Assembly: GCF_003332825.1 (NCBI RefSeq)
Contig: NZ_QIRF01000016.1
Span: 1 to 64,000 of the forward strand
Origin: Dyella sp. C9
GTDB taxonomy: Bacteria; Pseudomonadota; Gammaproteobacteria; Xanthomonadales; Rhodanobacteraceae
DNA: 64,000 bases
Reading direction: 5' to 3'
Shown here one piece after another: positions 52,837-60,233 of this stretch (positions are counted from its first letter, which is position 1; each line of letters opens with the position of its first letter). The position numbers and the translations under genes are program-made. Under the pieces are notes generated by a model that saw only the letters and a list, made by a program, of their open reading frames with translations, made no database searches and had not been told where the DNA came from.

Positions 52837-53295
52837 TCACCAGCCAAAGCTGGAATGGACGATCTTGCGTAACCCCAGATCCAGGCCCTGCCGCACGTAA
52901 GGAATGAGGCTGGCCGGCAGCCGGTCCAGGGCATGCCAGCTCAACTGGTCATGCTTGTGGGGTTCGCCGAGTACGGGCGAACCGCGCCATCGCTCCGCGA
53001 GGAAGAAAGCGCCCAGCCACTCGTCGCCACCCTTCCCGCTGCGGCAGTGAAGCAGATGGATCAGTTGCAGGTCGTCGGTGGTCGCCAGCAGGCCGGTTTC
53101 CTCGCGCAGCTCACGTACGGCGGCGTCGAGCATGGTTTCGCTCGCTTCCAGTCCACCTGCCGGCAGGCTCAGATGGCCATCCATCCAGCCAGTAGCCGCG
53201 CGTCGCAGCAGGAGGATGTCGTCGCCCTTGCGGACGACGACGAACACGCTGGCGCTCAGCCGATGGCGCTCACGCCGCGGCGATGAAGTGGTCAG
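52837..53295 (-). CDS. NUDIX hydrolase
   Basis: About 152 residues. The Nudix box is complete: GGLEASETMLDAAVRELREETGL (GX5EX7REUXEEXGU pattern). Substrate unknown. The start is unclear: the conserved sequence begins near HRLSASVFVVVRKGDD, and no ATG or TTG fits. CTG 53295 overlaps the stop of the peroxiredoxin gene in a CTGA arrangement, parallel to the usual ATGA coupling; GTG 53247 is the nearest standard start but would cut into the first beta strand. Confidence 0.82.
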   Translation of the reverse strand: MTTSSPRRERHRLSASVFVVVRKGDDILLLRRAATGWMDGHLSLPAGGLEASETMLDAAVRELREETGLLATTDDLQLIHLLHCRSGKGGDEWLGAFFLAERWRGSPVLGEPHKHDQLSWHALDRLPASLIPYVRQGLDLGLRKIVHSSFGW

Positions 53296-53771
53296 CCCAG
53301 TGCTTCCAGCATGGCCTCGGCGGTCGACACGCGGAATTCGCCCGGCGCCTCGACGTGCAGTTGCTTCACCACGCCGTCCTCGGCGTACAGCGCGAAACGG
53401 CGGGAGCGCAGGCCCATGCCGTAGGCGCTGCCGTCGAGCTCCAGGCCCAGTGCACGGGTGAAGCTGCCATTGCCGTCGGCCAGCATCAGCAGGCTGTGCG
53501 GCACGTTTTGCGAGGCGGCCCAGGCCTGCATCACGAAGGCGTCGTTGACTGCCAGGCACATCACCTGGATGCCGCGCTGCTGGAACTCGGCGTAGTGCTG
53601 GACGTAGCCGGGCAGGTGGCGGTTGGAGCAGGTCGGGGTGAAGGCGCCGGGCACGGCGAACAGCACCACCTTGCGGCCGGCGAAGAGCTGGCCGGTGTGC
53701 GCTTCTTGGATGCCGTCGCCGATCGCCCGGATCTCGACGTCGGGCAGGGTCTGGCCGACCTGGATGCTCAT
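53292..53771 (-). CDS. Prx5-type peroxiredoxin
   Basis: A 159-residue thiol peroxidase. The peroxidatic Cys48 is in PGAFTPTCSNRHLPGY, the typical Prx5/glutaredoxin-linked motif; a second cysteine is Cys72. It reduces hydrogen peroxide and alkyl hydroperoxides in the cytoplasm, with electrons probably from glutaredoxin or thioredoxin. ATG 53771 is preferred to a longer upstream frame. The NUDIX gene follows and overlaps it. Confidence 0.92.
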   Translation of the reverse strand: MSIQVGQTLPDVEIRAIGDGIQEAHTGQLFAGRKVVLFAVPGAFTPTCSNRHLPGYVQHYAEFQQRGIQVMCLAVNDAFVMQAWAASQNVPHSLLMLADGNGSFTRALGLELDGSAYGMGLRSRRFALYAEDGVVKQLHVEAPGEFRVSTAEAMLEALG

Positions 53772-53835
53772 GGTGGGTGCCTGTCTTTGGAGGGAAGAGG
53801 AGCCGGATGCTAGCGCCTGTTCGCCGGCTTGTCGC

Positions 53836-53864
53836 CTTGAATCACGCTCTTTTCGCACCCATCT
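53836..53864 (+). promoter_or_regulatory. Sigma-32 (heat shock) promoter candidate for the CbpA-like gene
   Basis: CTTGAA (53836-53841), 15 bases, and ACCCATCT (53857-53864) match the sigma-32 pattern CTTGAA-N13-17-CCCCATnT. It points toward the J-domain gene that starts 135 bases later, a fitting target for heat shock control. Confidence 0.65.
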
Positions 53865-53998
53865 CAACCACCATAGAGAGGGTGGCGGTCAGCGCCATGC
53901 ATCACCCAAACGTGTCGGGCGGGTTCGGCCTTGCCGGCGGGTAGGCGGGGAGGCCAAGATGCCCCGCATGCCAGGCTGGGCGGGCCGATCGCCGGGGA

Positions 53999-54913
53999 GT
54001 GGCAGTGGAATTCAAAGACTATTACGAGATCCTGGGCGTAAAGCCCGAGGCCACCGAGGCCGAGATCAAGGCCGCTTATCGCAAGCTGGCCAAGAAATAC
54101 CACCCGGACAAGAACAAGGACGCCGGGGCCGAAGATAAATTCAAGGCGATCAACGAGGCCAATGAAGTGCTTCGCGACGCCGAGAAGCGCCGCGCCTACG
54201 ATGAACTTCGCGCCGGCGGCTATCGTGGCGGAGAACAGTTCCGCCCACCGCCGGGCTGGAACCAGAGCCATGGCTTCGACTTTGGCGGCGCTGGTGCCGG
54301 TGACGGTGATTTCAGCGACTTTTTCGAGAGCCTGTTTGGCGGCCGTGGCGGACCAGGTCATCGCGGTGCACCGCGTGCGCGCCGCGGCGGCGACGTGCAT
54401 GCGCATGTGCAGATCGACCTGCAGACCGCCTTCGACGGCGGCCGTACCCGCCTGGCGTTGCAGGGCAGCGGTGGCGAGGAACGGGTGCTGGAGGTGAAGA
54501 TCCCTGCCGGCATCCAGCCCGGACAGGTGATCCGGCTGGCCGGGCAAGGGCATCCGGGCATGGGCGGTGCCCCCAACGGCGACCTGCTGCTGGAGGTGGG
54601 TATCCGTGACGATGCGCGTTTCCGCCTGGACGGGCGCAACGTGCTGCACGTGCTGCCGATTGCCCCGTGGGAGGCTGCACTGGGGGCAACCGTGCCGGTG
54701 CCGACGCTGGCGGGTACGGTGGAACTGCGCATCCCGGCCGGCTCGCAGTCGGGTCGCAAGCTGCGACTGAAGGGGCGTGGCCTGCCGGGCGCGCATCCGG
54801 GCGACCAACTGGTGGAGCTGTCGATCCGTGCGCCGATCGCCGATACCGATGCCCAGCGCCAGGCCTACGAGGCGTTGCGCGAGCAGTTCGCCGGGTACGA
54901 CCCGCGGCACTGA
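53999..54913 (+). CDS. cbpA: CbpA-like J-domain co-chaperone
   Basis: A 304-residue type-B DnaJ-like protein: an N-terminal J domain with the HPD motif at residues 35-37, a Gly/Phe-rich linker (GFDFGGAGAG, FFESLFGG), and the two beta-sandwich substrate-binding domains, without the zinc-finger cysteines of true DnaJ. This is the CbpA pattern. It should stimulate the ATPase of DnaK. Start GTG 53999 (GTG 54005 possible). A heat shock promoter candidate lies upstream. No cbpM gene follows. Confidence 0.9.
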   Translation: MAVEFKDYYEILGVKPEATEAEIKAAYRKLAKKYHPDKNKDAGAEDKFKAINEANEVLRDAEKRRAYDELRAGGYRGGEQFRPPPGWNQSHGFDFGGAGAGDGDFSDFFESLFGGRGGPGHRGAPRARRGGDVHAHVQIDLQTAFDGGRTRLALQGSGGEERVLEVKIPAGIQPGQVIRLAGQGHPGMGGAPNGDLLLEVGIRDDARFRLDGRNVLHVLPIAPWEAALGATVPVPTLAGTVELRIPAGSQSGRKLRLKGRGLPGAHPGDQLVELSIRAPIADTDAQRQAYEALREQFAGYDPRH

Positions 54914-54936
54914 TGGACGTCCATACGGCGAAATGA

Positions 54937-54962
54937 AAAACGGCGCCCCTGGGCGCCGTTTT
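54937..54962. terminator. Bidirectional terminator between cbpA and pilH-like genes
   Basis: AAAACGGCGCC (54937-54947), loop CCTG and GGCGCCGTTTT (54952-54962) form a perfect 11-bp stem with A and T runs on both sides, suited to stop transcription from both convergent genes. Confidence 0.88.
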
Positions 54963-54986
54963 CCTGTGCGGGAGGGCTGGGCCAGC

Positions 54987-55352
54987 TCAGGCCGGCAGCA
55001 GCTCCTTGAGCGTGGTGACCAGTTCCTCTTCCCGGATCGGCTTGGTGACATAGGCCTTGGCGCCCTGGCGCAAGCCCCACACCTTGTCGGTCTCCTGGTC
55101 CTTGGTGGTGACCAGTACCACGGGAATGTGCGACGTATCCGGATCCTTGCTGATCGTACGGGTCGCCTGGAAACCGTTGAGGTTGGGCATGACCACGTCC
55201 ATCAGGATCAGGTCGGGGCGTTCACGCCTGGCTGCCTCCACGCCCGCCGCGCCATCCTCGGCGGTCAGCGCCTCGTGCCCGAGCTTTTCGACGATGCGCT
55301 TGATGCCCAACAGCTGCGACGGCGAATCGTCGACGATCAGGATGCGTGCCAT
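54987..55352 (-). CDS. pilH: PilH-like single-domain response regulator
   Basis: A 121-residue CheY-like receiver with Asp8/Asp9, phospho-acceptor Asp52 (LILMDVVMPN) and the conserved Lys in YVTKPI. The stretch SHIPVVLVTTKDQETDKVWGLRQGA closely matches PilH of the type IV pilus chemosensory (Chp) system, which controls pilus retraction. It stands alone; pilG, pilI, pilJ and chpA are not in the window. The identification with PilH rests on sequence resemblance only. Confidence 0.82.
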   Translation of the reverse strand: MARILIVDDSPSQLLGIKRIVEKLGHEALTAEDGAAGVEAARRERPDLILMDVVMPNLNGFQATRTISKDPDTSHIPVVLVTTKDQETDKVWGLRQGAKAYVTKPIREEELVTTLKELLPA

Positions 55353-55420
55353 AAGGTGGAATTCCCCTTGTTGTTTCGTTGGATTCTAAGACGCTGTCGC
55401 CATGCTTCCAAGCGCGACGC

Positions 55421-56428
55421 TCACGCGGCTTCGCCTATGCGTACGACCGTGCGCCCAAAGGATTCGCCTGCCAGCATGCGGGCGAATACGTCGGGCAGCT
55501 GGTCAAGGGAAACCTCGCGGGTGGCAATGCGCTCAAGATGCTGCGGTTTCCAGTCGCCGGCAAGGTGCTCCCACACCAGGTCCCGGATGTCGCGGGCGGT
55601 ACCGGCCGAGGCGATGCCCAGCAGGCTCACGCCGCGCAGGATGAAAGGCATCACCGTGCTTTCCAGGCCGATGCCCCCGGCGTTGCCGCAAAGCGCGACG
55701 TTGCCATAGGGCGCGATCAGCGGCAGCAGGCCCGCCAGCATGGCCCCGCCGACGTTGTCCAGGGCGCCGCCGAAGCGTGCCGAATCCAAGGGCTTGCCGT
55801 TGAAGGCGAGCTGGTGGCGGTCGATGCACTCGGCCGCACCCAGGTCGCGCAGGAAATCGAAATGGGCGGCCTTGCCGCTGATGGCGTGTACCGCATAGCC
55901 GGCGCGCGAGAAGATGTCGACGGCGAGCATGCCCACGCCACCGGTGGCGCCGGTCACGGCGATCGGGCCCAGTGCCGGCGTCTGGCGGTTGTCCTGCATG
56001 CGCAGCAGGGCCAGGGCAGCGGTGAAGCCCGCGGTGCCGATGATCATGCTCTCGCGCAGGCTCAGGCCCTTGGGCAGGTGGATGGCCCAGACCGAATCCA
56101 GCCGGGCATATTCGGCATAGCCACCGTCGCGTGTCTCAGACAGGCCGGTGCCGGTACACAGCACCGCATCGCCCTCCCTGAAGGCCGGATCGGTGGACGC
56201 CACCACGTGGCCGGCGAGGTCGATGCCGCCGTTGAGCGGGTACTGGCGAAGGATCTTGCCCTTGCCGGTGCCGGCGAGGGCGTCCTTGTAGTTGATCGAG
56301 GAGTAGTCGACCTTCACCAGCACCTGGCCGGCGCTCAAGGTGTCGGCATCGATCGTCTCGATGCCGCCGCGATAGCCGGCGGCGTCATTGTGGATGCGAA
56401 AGGCGCGAAAGGCTGAGGGGGAGCTCAT
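55421..56428 (-). CDS. acuI: YhdH/AcuI-type acrylyl-CoA reductase (MDR family)
   Basis: A 335-residue zinc-free medium-chain dehydrogenase/reductase. The N-terminal region has YSSINYKDALAGTG, typical of the YhdH/YhfP/AcuI branch, and the NADPH motif is GATGGVGMLAVDI. AcuI reduces acryloyl-CoA to propionyl-CoA with NADPH and protects against acrylate. The gene ends 68 bases after the pilH-like start, same strand. Confidence 0.87.
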   Translation of the reverse strand: MSSPSAFRAFRIHNDAAGYRGGIETIDADTLSAGQVLVKVDYSSINYKDALAGTGKGKILRQYPLNGGIDLAGHVVASTDPAFREGDAVLCTGTGLSETRDGGYAEYARLDSVWAIHLPKGLSLRESMIIGTAGFTAALALLRMQDNRQTPALGPIAVTGATGGVGMLAVDIFSRAGYAVHAISGKAAHFDFLRDLGAAECIDRHQLAFNGKPLDSARFGGALDNVGGAMLAGLLPLIAPYGNVALCGNAGGIGLESTVMPFILRGVSLLGIASAGTARDIRDLVWEHLAGDWKPQHLERIATREVSLDQLPDVFARMLAGESFGRTVVRIGEAA

Positions 56429-56463
56429 GGGGGAATCCTTTGCGGCGTGCGCCGAGGCAGGGA

Positions 56464-57060
56464 TCAGGCGTCGACGATGCGCTTGTCGACCAGCCGCGCG
56501 GCGCGGTCGCCTTCGTAGGTGGGCATCCAGTCGAATAGCGCCTGCATGTCTTCACCGAACCATACACTCTCGCGTTGCCCGGGCGTGATGAAACCTTCCT
56601 CGGCCATATGGTCCATCATGCCGCGCAGCGGATCATAGTATTGGCGCACATTGAGGAAGGCACAGGGAAAACGGTGCAGGCCCAGCTGGGCCCAGGTGAG
56701 CATCTCGAACATCTCGTCCATGGTGCCAAAGCCGCCGGGGAGGGCGACGAAGGCGTCGGACAGCTCGAACATGCGGGTCTTGCGCTGGTGCATGGTCTCC
56801 ACCACGACCAGTTCGGTCAGGCCCTTGTGTGCCACCTCGCGCTCGACCAGCTGGCGCGGGATGACGCCGATCACCTCGCCCCCGCCGGCCAGCACTGCGT
56901 CGGCCACCGTACCCATCAGGCCGACCTTGCCGCCGCCGTAGACCAGCGCGATGCCTCGCCGTGCCATCTCGGCGCCGAAGGCGCGGGCCTGCTCGAGGTA
57001 TTGGGGATGCTTGCCGCTGCTGGAGCCGCAATAGACGCAAAGGGCGGTGGGTTGGGGCAT
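56464..57060 (-). CDS. LOG family protein (nucleoside 5'-monophosphate phosphoribohydrolase)
   Basis: A 198-residue Rossmann-like LOG protein. The signature PGGFGTMDEMFE and the early CVYCGSSSGKHPQY are complete. Family members cleave the ribose from cytokinin nucleotides or AMP; many bacterial ones are annotated as possible lysine decarboxylases, which is wrong. The gene lies 35 bases upstream of the acuI-like gene and may share its transcript. Confidence 0.9.
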   Translation of the reverse strand: MPQPTALCVYCGSSSGKHPQYLEQARAFGAEMARRGIALVYGGGKVGLMGTVADAVLAGGGEVIGVIPRQLVEREVAHKGLTELVVVETMHQRKTRMFELSDAFVALPGGFGTMDEMFEMLTWAQLGLHRFPCAFLNVRQYYDPLRGMMDHMAEEGFITPGQRESVWFGEDMQALFDWMPTYEGDRAARLVDKRIVDA

Positions 57061-57091
57061 GGTATGTCGCGATGTGCGCAGGAAATAAGCT

Positions 57092-57174
57092 CGTCATTCC
57101 AGCGCAAGCCGGAATCCAGCGACTATGACGCCTGAGGCCGAAGGCGCTGGATTCCGGCTTCCGCCGGAATGACG
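57092..57174. repeat. 30-base inverted repeat (GTCATTCC type)
   Basis: Arms at 57092-57121 and 57145-57174 pair at 28 of 30 positions across a 23-base loop. Each arm is itself a short hairpin built on ATTCCGGC/GCCGGAAT. Repeats of the kind CGTCATTCCGGCGNAAGCCGG are common between genes in many Proteobacteria (related in form to the Neisseria dRS3 repeats). The element lies between the LOG gene promoter side and lpdA. Confidence 0.85.
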
Positions 57175-57195
57175 GTGAGGGGCTTCTATATGCCA

Positions 57196-57236
57196 CAAAA
57201 GCAAACGGCCCGCTCATGTTGCCACGAGCGGGCCGT
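57196..57236 (-). terminator. Intrinsic terminator of the sucAB-lpdA transcript
   Basis: On the minus strand ACGGCCCGCTC (57236-57226) pairs with GAGCGGGCCGT (57215-57205) and is followed by TTGCTTTTG. Confidence 0.8.
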
Positions 57237-57238
57237 GG

Positions 57239-57275
57239 ATCCCGTGCCGCCGGCCATCCATGGCCGGCACGGGAT
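57239..57275. repeat. GC-rich hairpin after lpdA
   Basis: ATCCCGTGCC...GGCCAT pairs with ATGGCCGGCACGGGAT, with one GCC triplet extra on the left arm. Its tip, CGGCCATCCATGGCCG, is identical to the tip of hairpin B in copy 3 of the double-hairpin repeat (60201-60218), so it may be a solo relative. Confidence 0.65.
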
Positions 57276-57289
57276 AAGGGCGTCTTGCC

Positions 57290-58717
57290 TTAGTTGCCCT
57301 TGTGGATCGCGCGCTTGTCGACCGACAGCGCCGCTTCGTGCACGGCTTCGGACAGCGTCGGATGCGCGTGGACGATGCGGGCGAGGTCTTCGGAGGAGCC
57401 CTTGAACTCCATCGCCACCACGCACTCGGCGATCAGCTCGGACACGCCCGGGCCGACCATGTGCACGCCCAGGATGCGATCGGTCTCGGCATGGGCGAGC
57501 ATCTTCACCTGGCCGATGGCCTCGTTCATGGCCACGGCGCGGCCGATGGCGGCGAACGGGAAGGTGCCCACCTTGTACGGGATGCCTTCGTCCTTCAGCT
57601 GCTTCTCGGTCTTGCCGGCCCAGGCGATTTCCGGCTCGGTGTAGATGACCCACGGCACGGTGTCGAGGTTGATGTGGCCCGCCTTGCCGGCGATCCACTC
57701 GGCCACGGCCACGCCTTCCTCGGAGCCCTTGTGCGCCAGCATCGGGCCGCGCACGGCGTCGCCGATGGCCCACACGCCGTCCACGCCGGTGTGGTTGTGC
57801 TCGTCGACCACGATGCGGCCGCGCTCGTCCAGCTTCACGCCGGTGTCGGCGGCCAGCAGGCCGTCGGTGTAGGCGCGCCGGCCCACGGCCACCAGCAGCT
57901 TGTCGACCACCAGGTCATGGGCGCCGTCCTTGTCCTCGTAGGTCAGGGCGACTTCGTTGCCCTTCACTTCGGCCTTGGTCAGCTTGGCGCCGAGCTTGAT
58001 GTTCAAGCCCATCTTGGCGAATTCCTTGGCGGCGATCTTGGCGATGTCCGCGTCGGCCACGCTGAGGAAGTCCGGCAGTGCTTCGAGCACGGTCACGTCC
58101 GAGCCCAGGCGCTTCCACACGCTGCCCAGCTCCAGGCCGATCACGCCGGCGCCGATCACGCCCAGGCGCTTCGGCACTTCGGTGAAGTCGAGAGCGCCGG
58201 CGTTGTCGACGATGAACTTGTTGTCGAACTTGGCGAACGGCAGCTCGATCGGCACCGAACCGGAGGCCAGGATCACGTTGGTGGCGCTGATGGTCTGCTT
58301 GGAACCGTCGTTGCCGGTGATTTCGACTTCATTGCCCTTGAGCAGCTTGCCCTTGCCGAAGAACGGGGTGACCTTGTTGGCCTTGAACAGCTGGCCGATG
58401 CCGCCGGTGAACTGCTTGACGATCTTGTCCTTGCGGCCGATGAAGGTGCCGAGGTCGACCTTGGCGCCTTCCACCGTGATGCCGTGGACCGGCAGGTTGT
58501 GGGCGATGTTGTAGTACTGCTTGGACGAGTCCAGCAGCGCCTTGGACGGGATGCAGCCCACGTTGAGGCAGGTGCCGCCAAGCGCCTGCTTGCCGTCCTT
58601 GCCGACGAAGGCGTCGACGCAGGCGGTCTTCAGGCCCAGCTGCGCGGCGCGGATCGCGGCCACATAGCCGGCAGGGCCGGCGCCGATGACGATGACGTCG
58701 AAGTGTTGTTCGCTCAT
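57290..58717 (-). CDS. lpdA: Dihydrolipoyl dehydrogenase
   Basis: A 475-residue flavoprotein (E3) that reoxidises lipoyl groups of the 2-oxoglutarate dehydrogenase complex with NAD. The FAD motif is VIGAGPAGYVAA, the redox disulfide is Cys50/Cys55 in GGTCLNVGCIPSK, and the catalytic His-Glu pair lies in HAHPTLSE. It is the third gene after sucA and sucB. A second, lipoyl-domain E3 for pyruvate dehydrogenase is usual in these bacteria but is not in this window. Confidence 0.96.
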   Translation of the reverse strand: MSEQHFDVIVIGAGPAGYVAAIRAAQLGLKTACVDAFVGKDGKQALGGTCLNVGCIPSKALLDSSKQYYNIAHNLPVHGITVEGAKVDLGTFIGRKDKIVKQFTGGIGQLFKANKVTPFFGKGKLLKGNEVEITGNDGSKQTISATNVILASGSVPIELPFAKFDNKFIVDNAGALDFTEVPKRLGVIGAGVIGLELGSVWKRLGSDVTVLEALPDFLSVADADIAKIAAKEFAKMGLNIKLGAKLTKAEVKGNEVALTYEDKDGAHDLVVDKLLVAVGRRAYTDGLLAADTGVKLDERGRIVVDEHNHTGVDGVWAIGDAVRGPMLAHKGSEEGVAVAEWIAGKAGHINLDTVPWVIYTEPEIAWAGKTEKQLKDEGIPYKVGTFPFAAIGRAVAMNEAIGQVKMLAHAETDRILGVHMVGPGVSELIAECVVAMEFKGSSEDLARIVHAHPTLSEAVHEAALSVDKRAIHKGN

Positions 58718-58733
58718 TTCATTCGCTCACTAC

Positions 58734-58871
58734 GGGAATGGGGAGTAGGGAATAGGGAATCGGCACAGCTCGCAATATGGGGGCGATTCGCTATTCCGAA
58801 ACCAGGCAGAGCTGGGGAGGGGAATCGTGCGGGCGTCTAACCATTCCCTATTCACGATTCCCGATTCCCTG
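58734..58871. repeat. GGGAAT-type imperfect inverted repeat
   Basis: The stretch 58734-58763 has repeated GGGAAT units (GGGAATGGGGAGTAGGGAAT in part), and 58841-58871 holds the complementary units (ATTCCCTATTCACGATTCCC in part). They can fold across a 77-base loop between lpdA and sucB. The class is familiar from Xanthomonadales intergenic regions. Confidence 0.7.
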
Positions 58872-58897
58872 TTGCTCGGCCTTACAGGCCGAGCAAC
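58871..58897 (-). promoter_or_regulatory. Hairpin enclosing the sucB stop codon
   Basis: GTTGCTCGGCC and GGCCGAGCAAC form a perfect 11-bp stem; the five-base loop contains the TAA stop (58882-58884). There is no T run, so it is more likely a stability or processing structure than an intrinsic terminator. Confidence 0.7.
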
Positions 58898-60087
58898 ATG
58901 CGCTGCGGGTTTTCCAGCTGGTTCTTGATGTCGACCAGGAACAGCACCGCGTCCTTGCCGTCGATGATGCGATGGTCGTAGGACAGCGCCAGGTACATCA
59001 TCGGGGCGGCGATCACCTGGCCATTCTCGACGATGGCGCGCTCCTTGATGGCGTGCATGCCCAGGATGGCGCTCTGCGGCGGGTTGACGATCGGGGTCGA
59101 CAGCAGCGAACCGAAGGTGCCGCCGTTGGTGATGGTGAAGGTGCCGCCCTGCAGGTCATCGAGGCCGAGCTTGCCGTCGCGGGCCTTCTTGGCGTAGTCG
59201 AGGATGCCCTTTTCGATATCGGCGAAGCTCTTGTCCTGCACGTCGCGCAGCACCGGCGTCACCAGGCCCTTGTCGGTGGACACGGCGATGGAGATGTCCT
59301 GGTAGCCGTGGTAGACGATGTCGTTGCCATCGACCGAGGCGTTGACGATCGGGTGGCGCTTCAGCGCCTCGGCGGCCGCCTTGACGAAGAAGCTCATGAA
59401 GCCCAGCTTCACGCCGTTGGCCTTCTCGAACGACTCGCCCAGCGACTTGCGCATCTTGACCACTTCGGCCAGGTTCACTTCGTTGAACGAAGTCAGCATG
59501 GCGATGGAGTTCTTCGACTGCATCAGGCGCTCGGCGATGCGGGCGCGCATGCGGGTCATGGTCACGCGCTCTTCCGGACGCGAGCCCGGGGTCGGCTTGA
59601 CGGCGGCCGGAGCGGCAGCCGGAGCGGAACCGCCCTTGGCGTAGTTGACCAGGTCTTCCTTGGTTACGCGGCCGTCGCGGCCGGTGCCGGCGACCTTGGA
59701 GGCGTCGATGTTCTGCTCGGTGGCCACGCGCAGGCCGGCCGGCGACAGGTCGGCGTTGCCGGCCGCAGCGGCAGCCGGGGCGGCCGGGGCAGCAGCGGCC
59801 GGAGCCGGGGCGGCAGCAGCGGGAGCGGCTGCGGGGGCAGCGGCCACGGCGCCTTCCTCGATCACGGCGATGACCTGCTGGCTGGTCACGGTGTCACCGG
59901 ACTGGAACTTGATTTCCTTCAGCACACCGTCGACCGGCGCCGGGACTTCCAGCACCACCTTGTCGGTTTCCAGGTCGACCAGGTTCTCATCGCGCTTGAC
60001 GGCTTCACCGGCCTTCTTGTGCCAGGTGGCGATGGTGGCGTCGGAGACCGACTCGGGCAGGACGGGGACTTTGACTTCGATGGACAT
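58882..60087 (-). CDS. sucB: 2-oxoglutarate dehydrogenase E2, dihydrolipoyl succinyltransferase
   Basis: A 401-residue E2 with one N-terminal lipoyl domain (lipoyl-Lys43 in LETDKVVLEV), an Ala/Pro-rich flexible linker (residues ~85-108), a peripheral subunit-binding domain (SPAGLRVATEQNID region) and the catalytic acyltransferase core ending with SYDHRIIDGKDAV. ATG 60087 is preferred; ATG 60114 further upstream lies inside the repeat element. It is separated from sucA by about 146 bases that hold two repeat copies. Confidence 0.96.
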   Translation of the reverse strand: MSIEVKVPVLPESVSDATIATWHKKAGEAVKRDENLVDLETDKVVLEVPAPVDGVLKEIKFQSGDTVTSQQVIAVIEEGAVAAAPAAAPAAAAPAPAAAAPAAPAAAAAGNADLSPAGLRVATEQNIDASKVAGTGRDGRVTKEDLVNYAKGGSAPAAAPAAVKPTPGSRPEERVTMTRMRARIAERLMQSKNSIAMLTSFNEVNLAEVVKMRKSLGESFEKANGVKLGFMSFFVKAAAEALKRHPIVNASVDGNDIVYHGYQDISIAVSTDKGLVTPVLRDVQDKSFADIEKGILDYAKKARDGKLGLDDLQGGTFTITNGGTFGSLLSTPIVNPPQSAILGMHAIKERAIVENGQVIAAPMMYLALSYDHRIIDGKDAVLFLVDIKNQLENPQRMLLGL

Positions 60088-60106
60088 ATGAATTCCTTTG
60101 ATTAGT

Positions 60107-60154
60107 GCGTTCATCCATGAACGCTAAGGTCAAAAAGCGGCTATCCATAGCCGC
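60107..60154 (+). repeat. Double-hairpin intergenic repeat, copy 2
   Basis: Hairpin A is GCGTTCAT-CC-ATGAACGC (60107-60124). After TAAGGTCAAAAA comes hairpin B, GCGGCTA-TCCA-TAGCCGC (60137-60154). Compared with copies 1 and 3, stem pairs change together (T-A in hairpin A against C-G in copy 1; T-A in hairpin B against C-G in copy 3), which supports selection on the fold. Confidence 0.88.
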
Positions 60155-60170
60155 ACTTTTCAAATGAGGT

Positions 60171-60218
60171 GCGCTCATCCTTGAACGCGAAGATCAAAAA
60201 GCGGCCATCCATGGCCGC
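60171..60218 (+). repeat. Double-hairpin intergenic repeat, copy 3
   Basis: Hairpin A is GCGCTCA (60171-60177) with TGAACGC (60182-60188), holding one C-A mismatch. After GAAGATCAAAAA comes hairpin B, GCGGCCA-TCCA-TGGCCGC (60201-60218). It lies 16 bases from copy 2 in the same orientation, in the sucA-sucB gap, spaced to form a tandem pair of 64-base units. Confidence 0.88.
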
Positions 60219-60233
60219 ACTATTCAATGAAGA

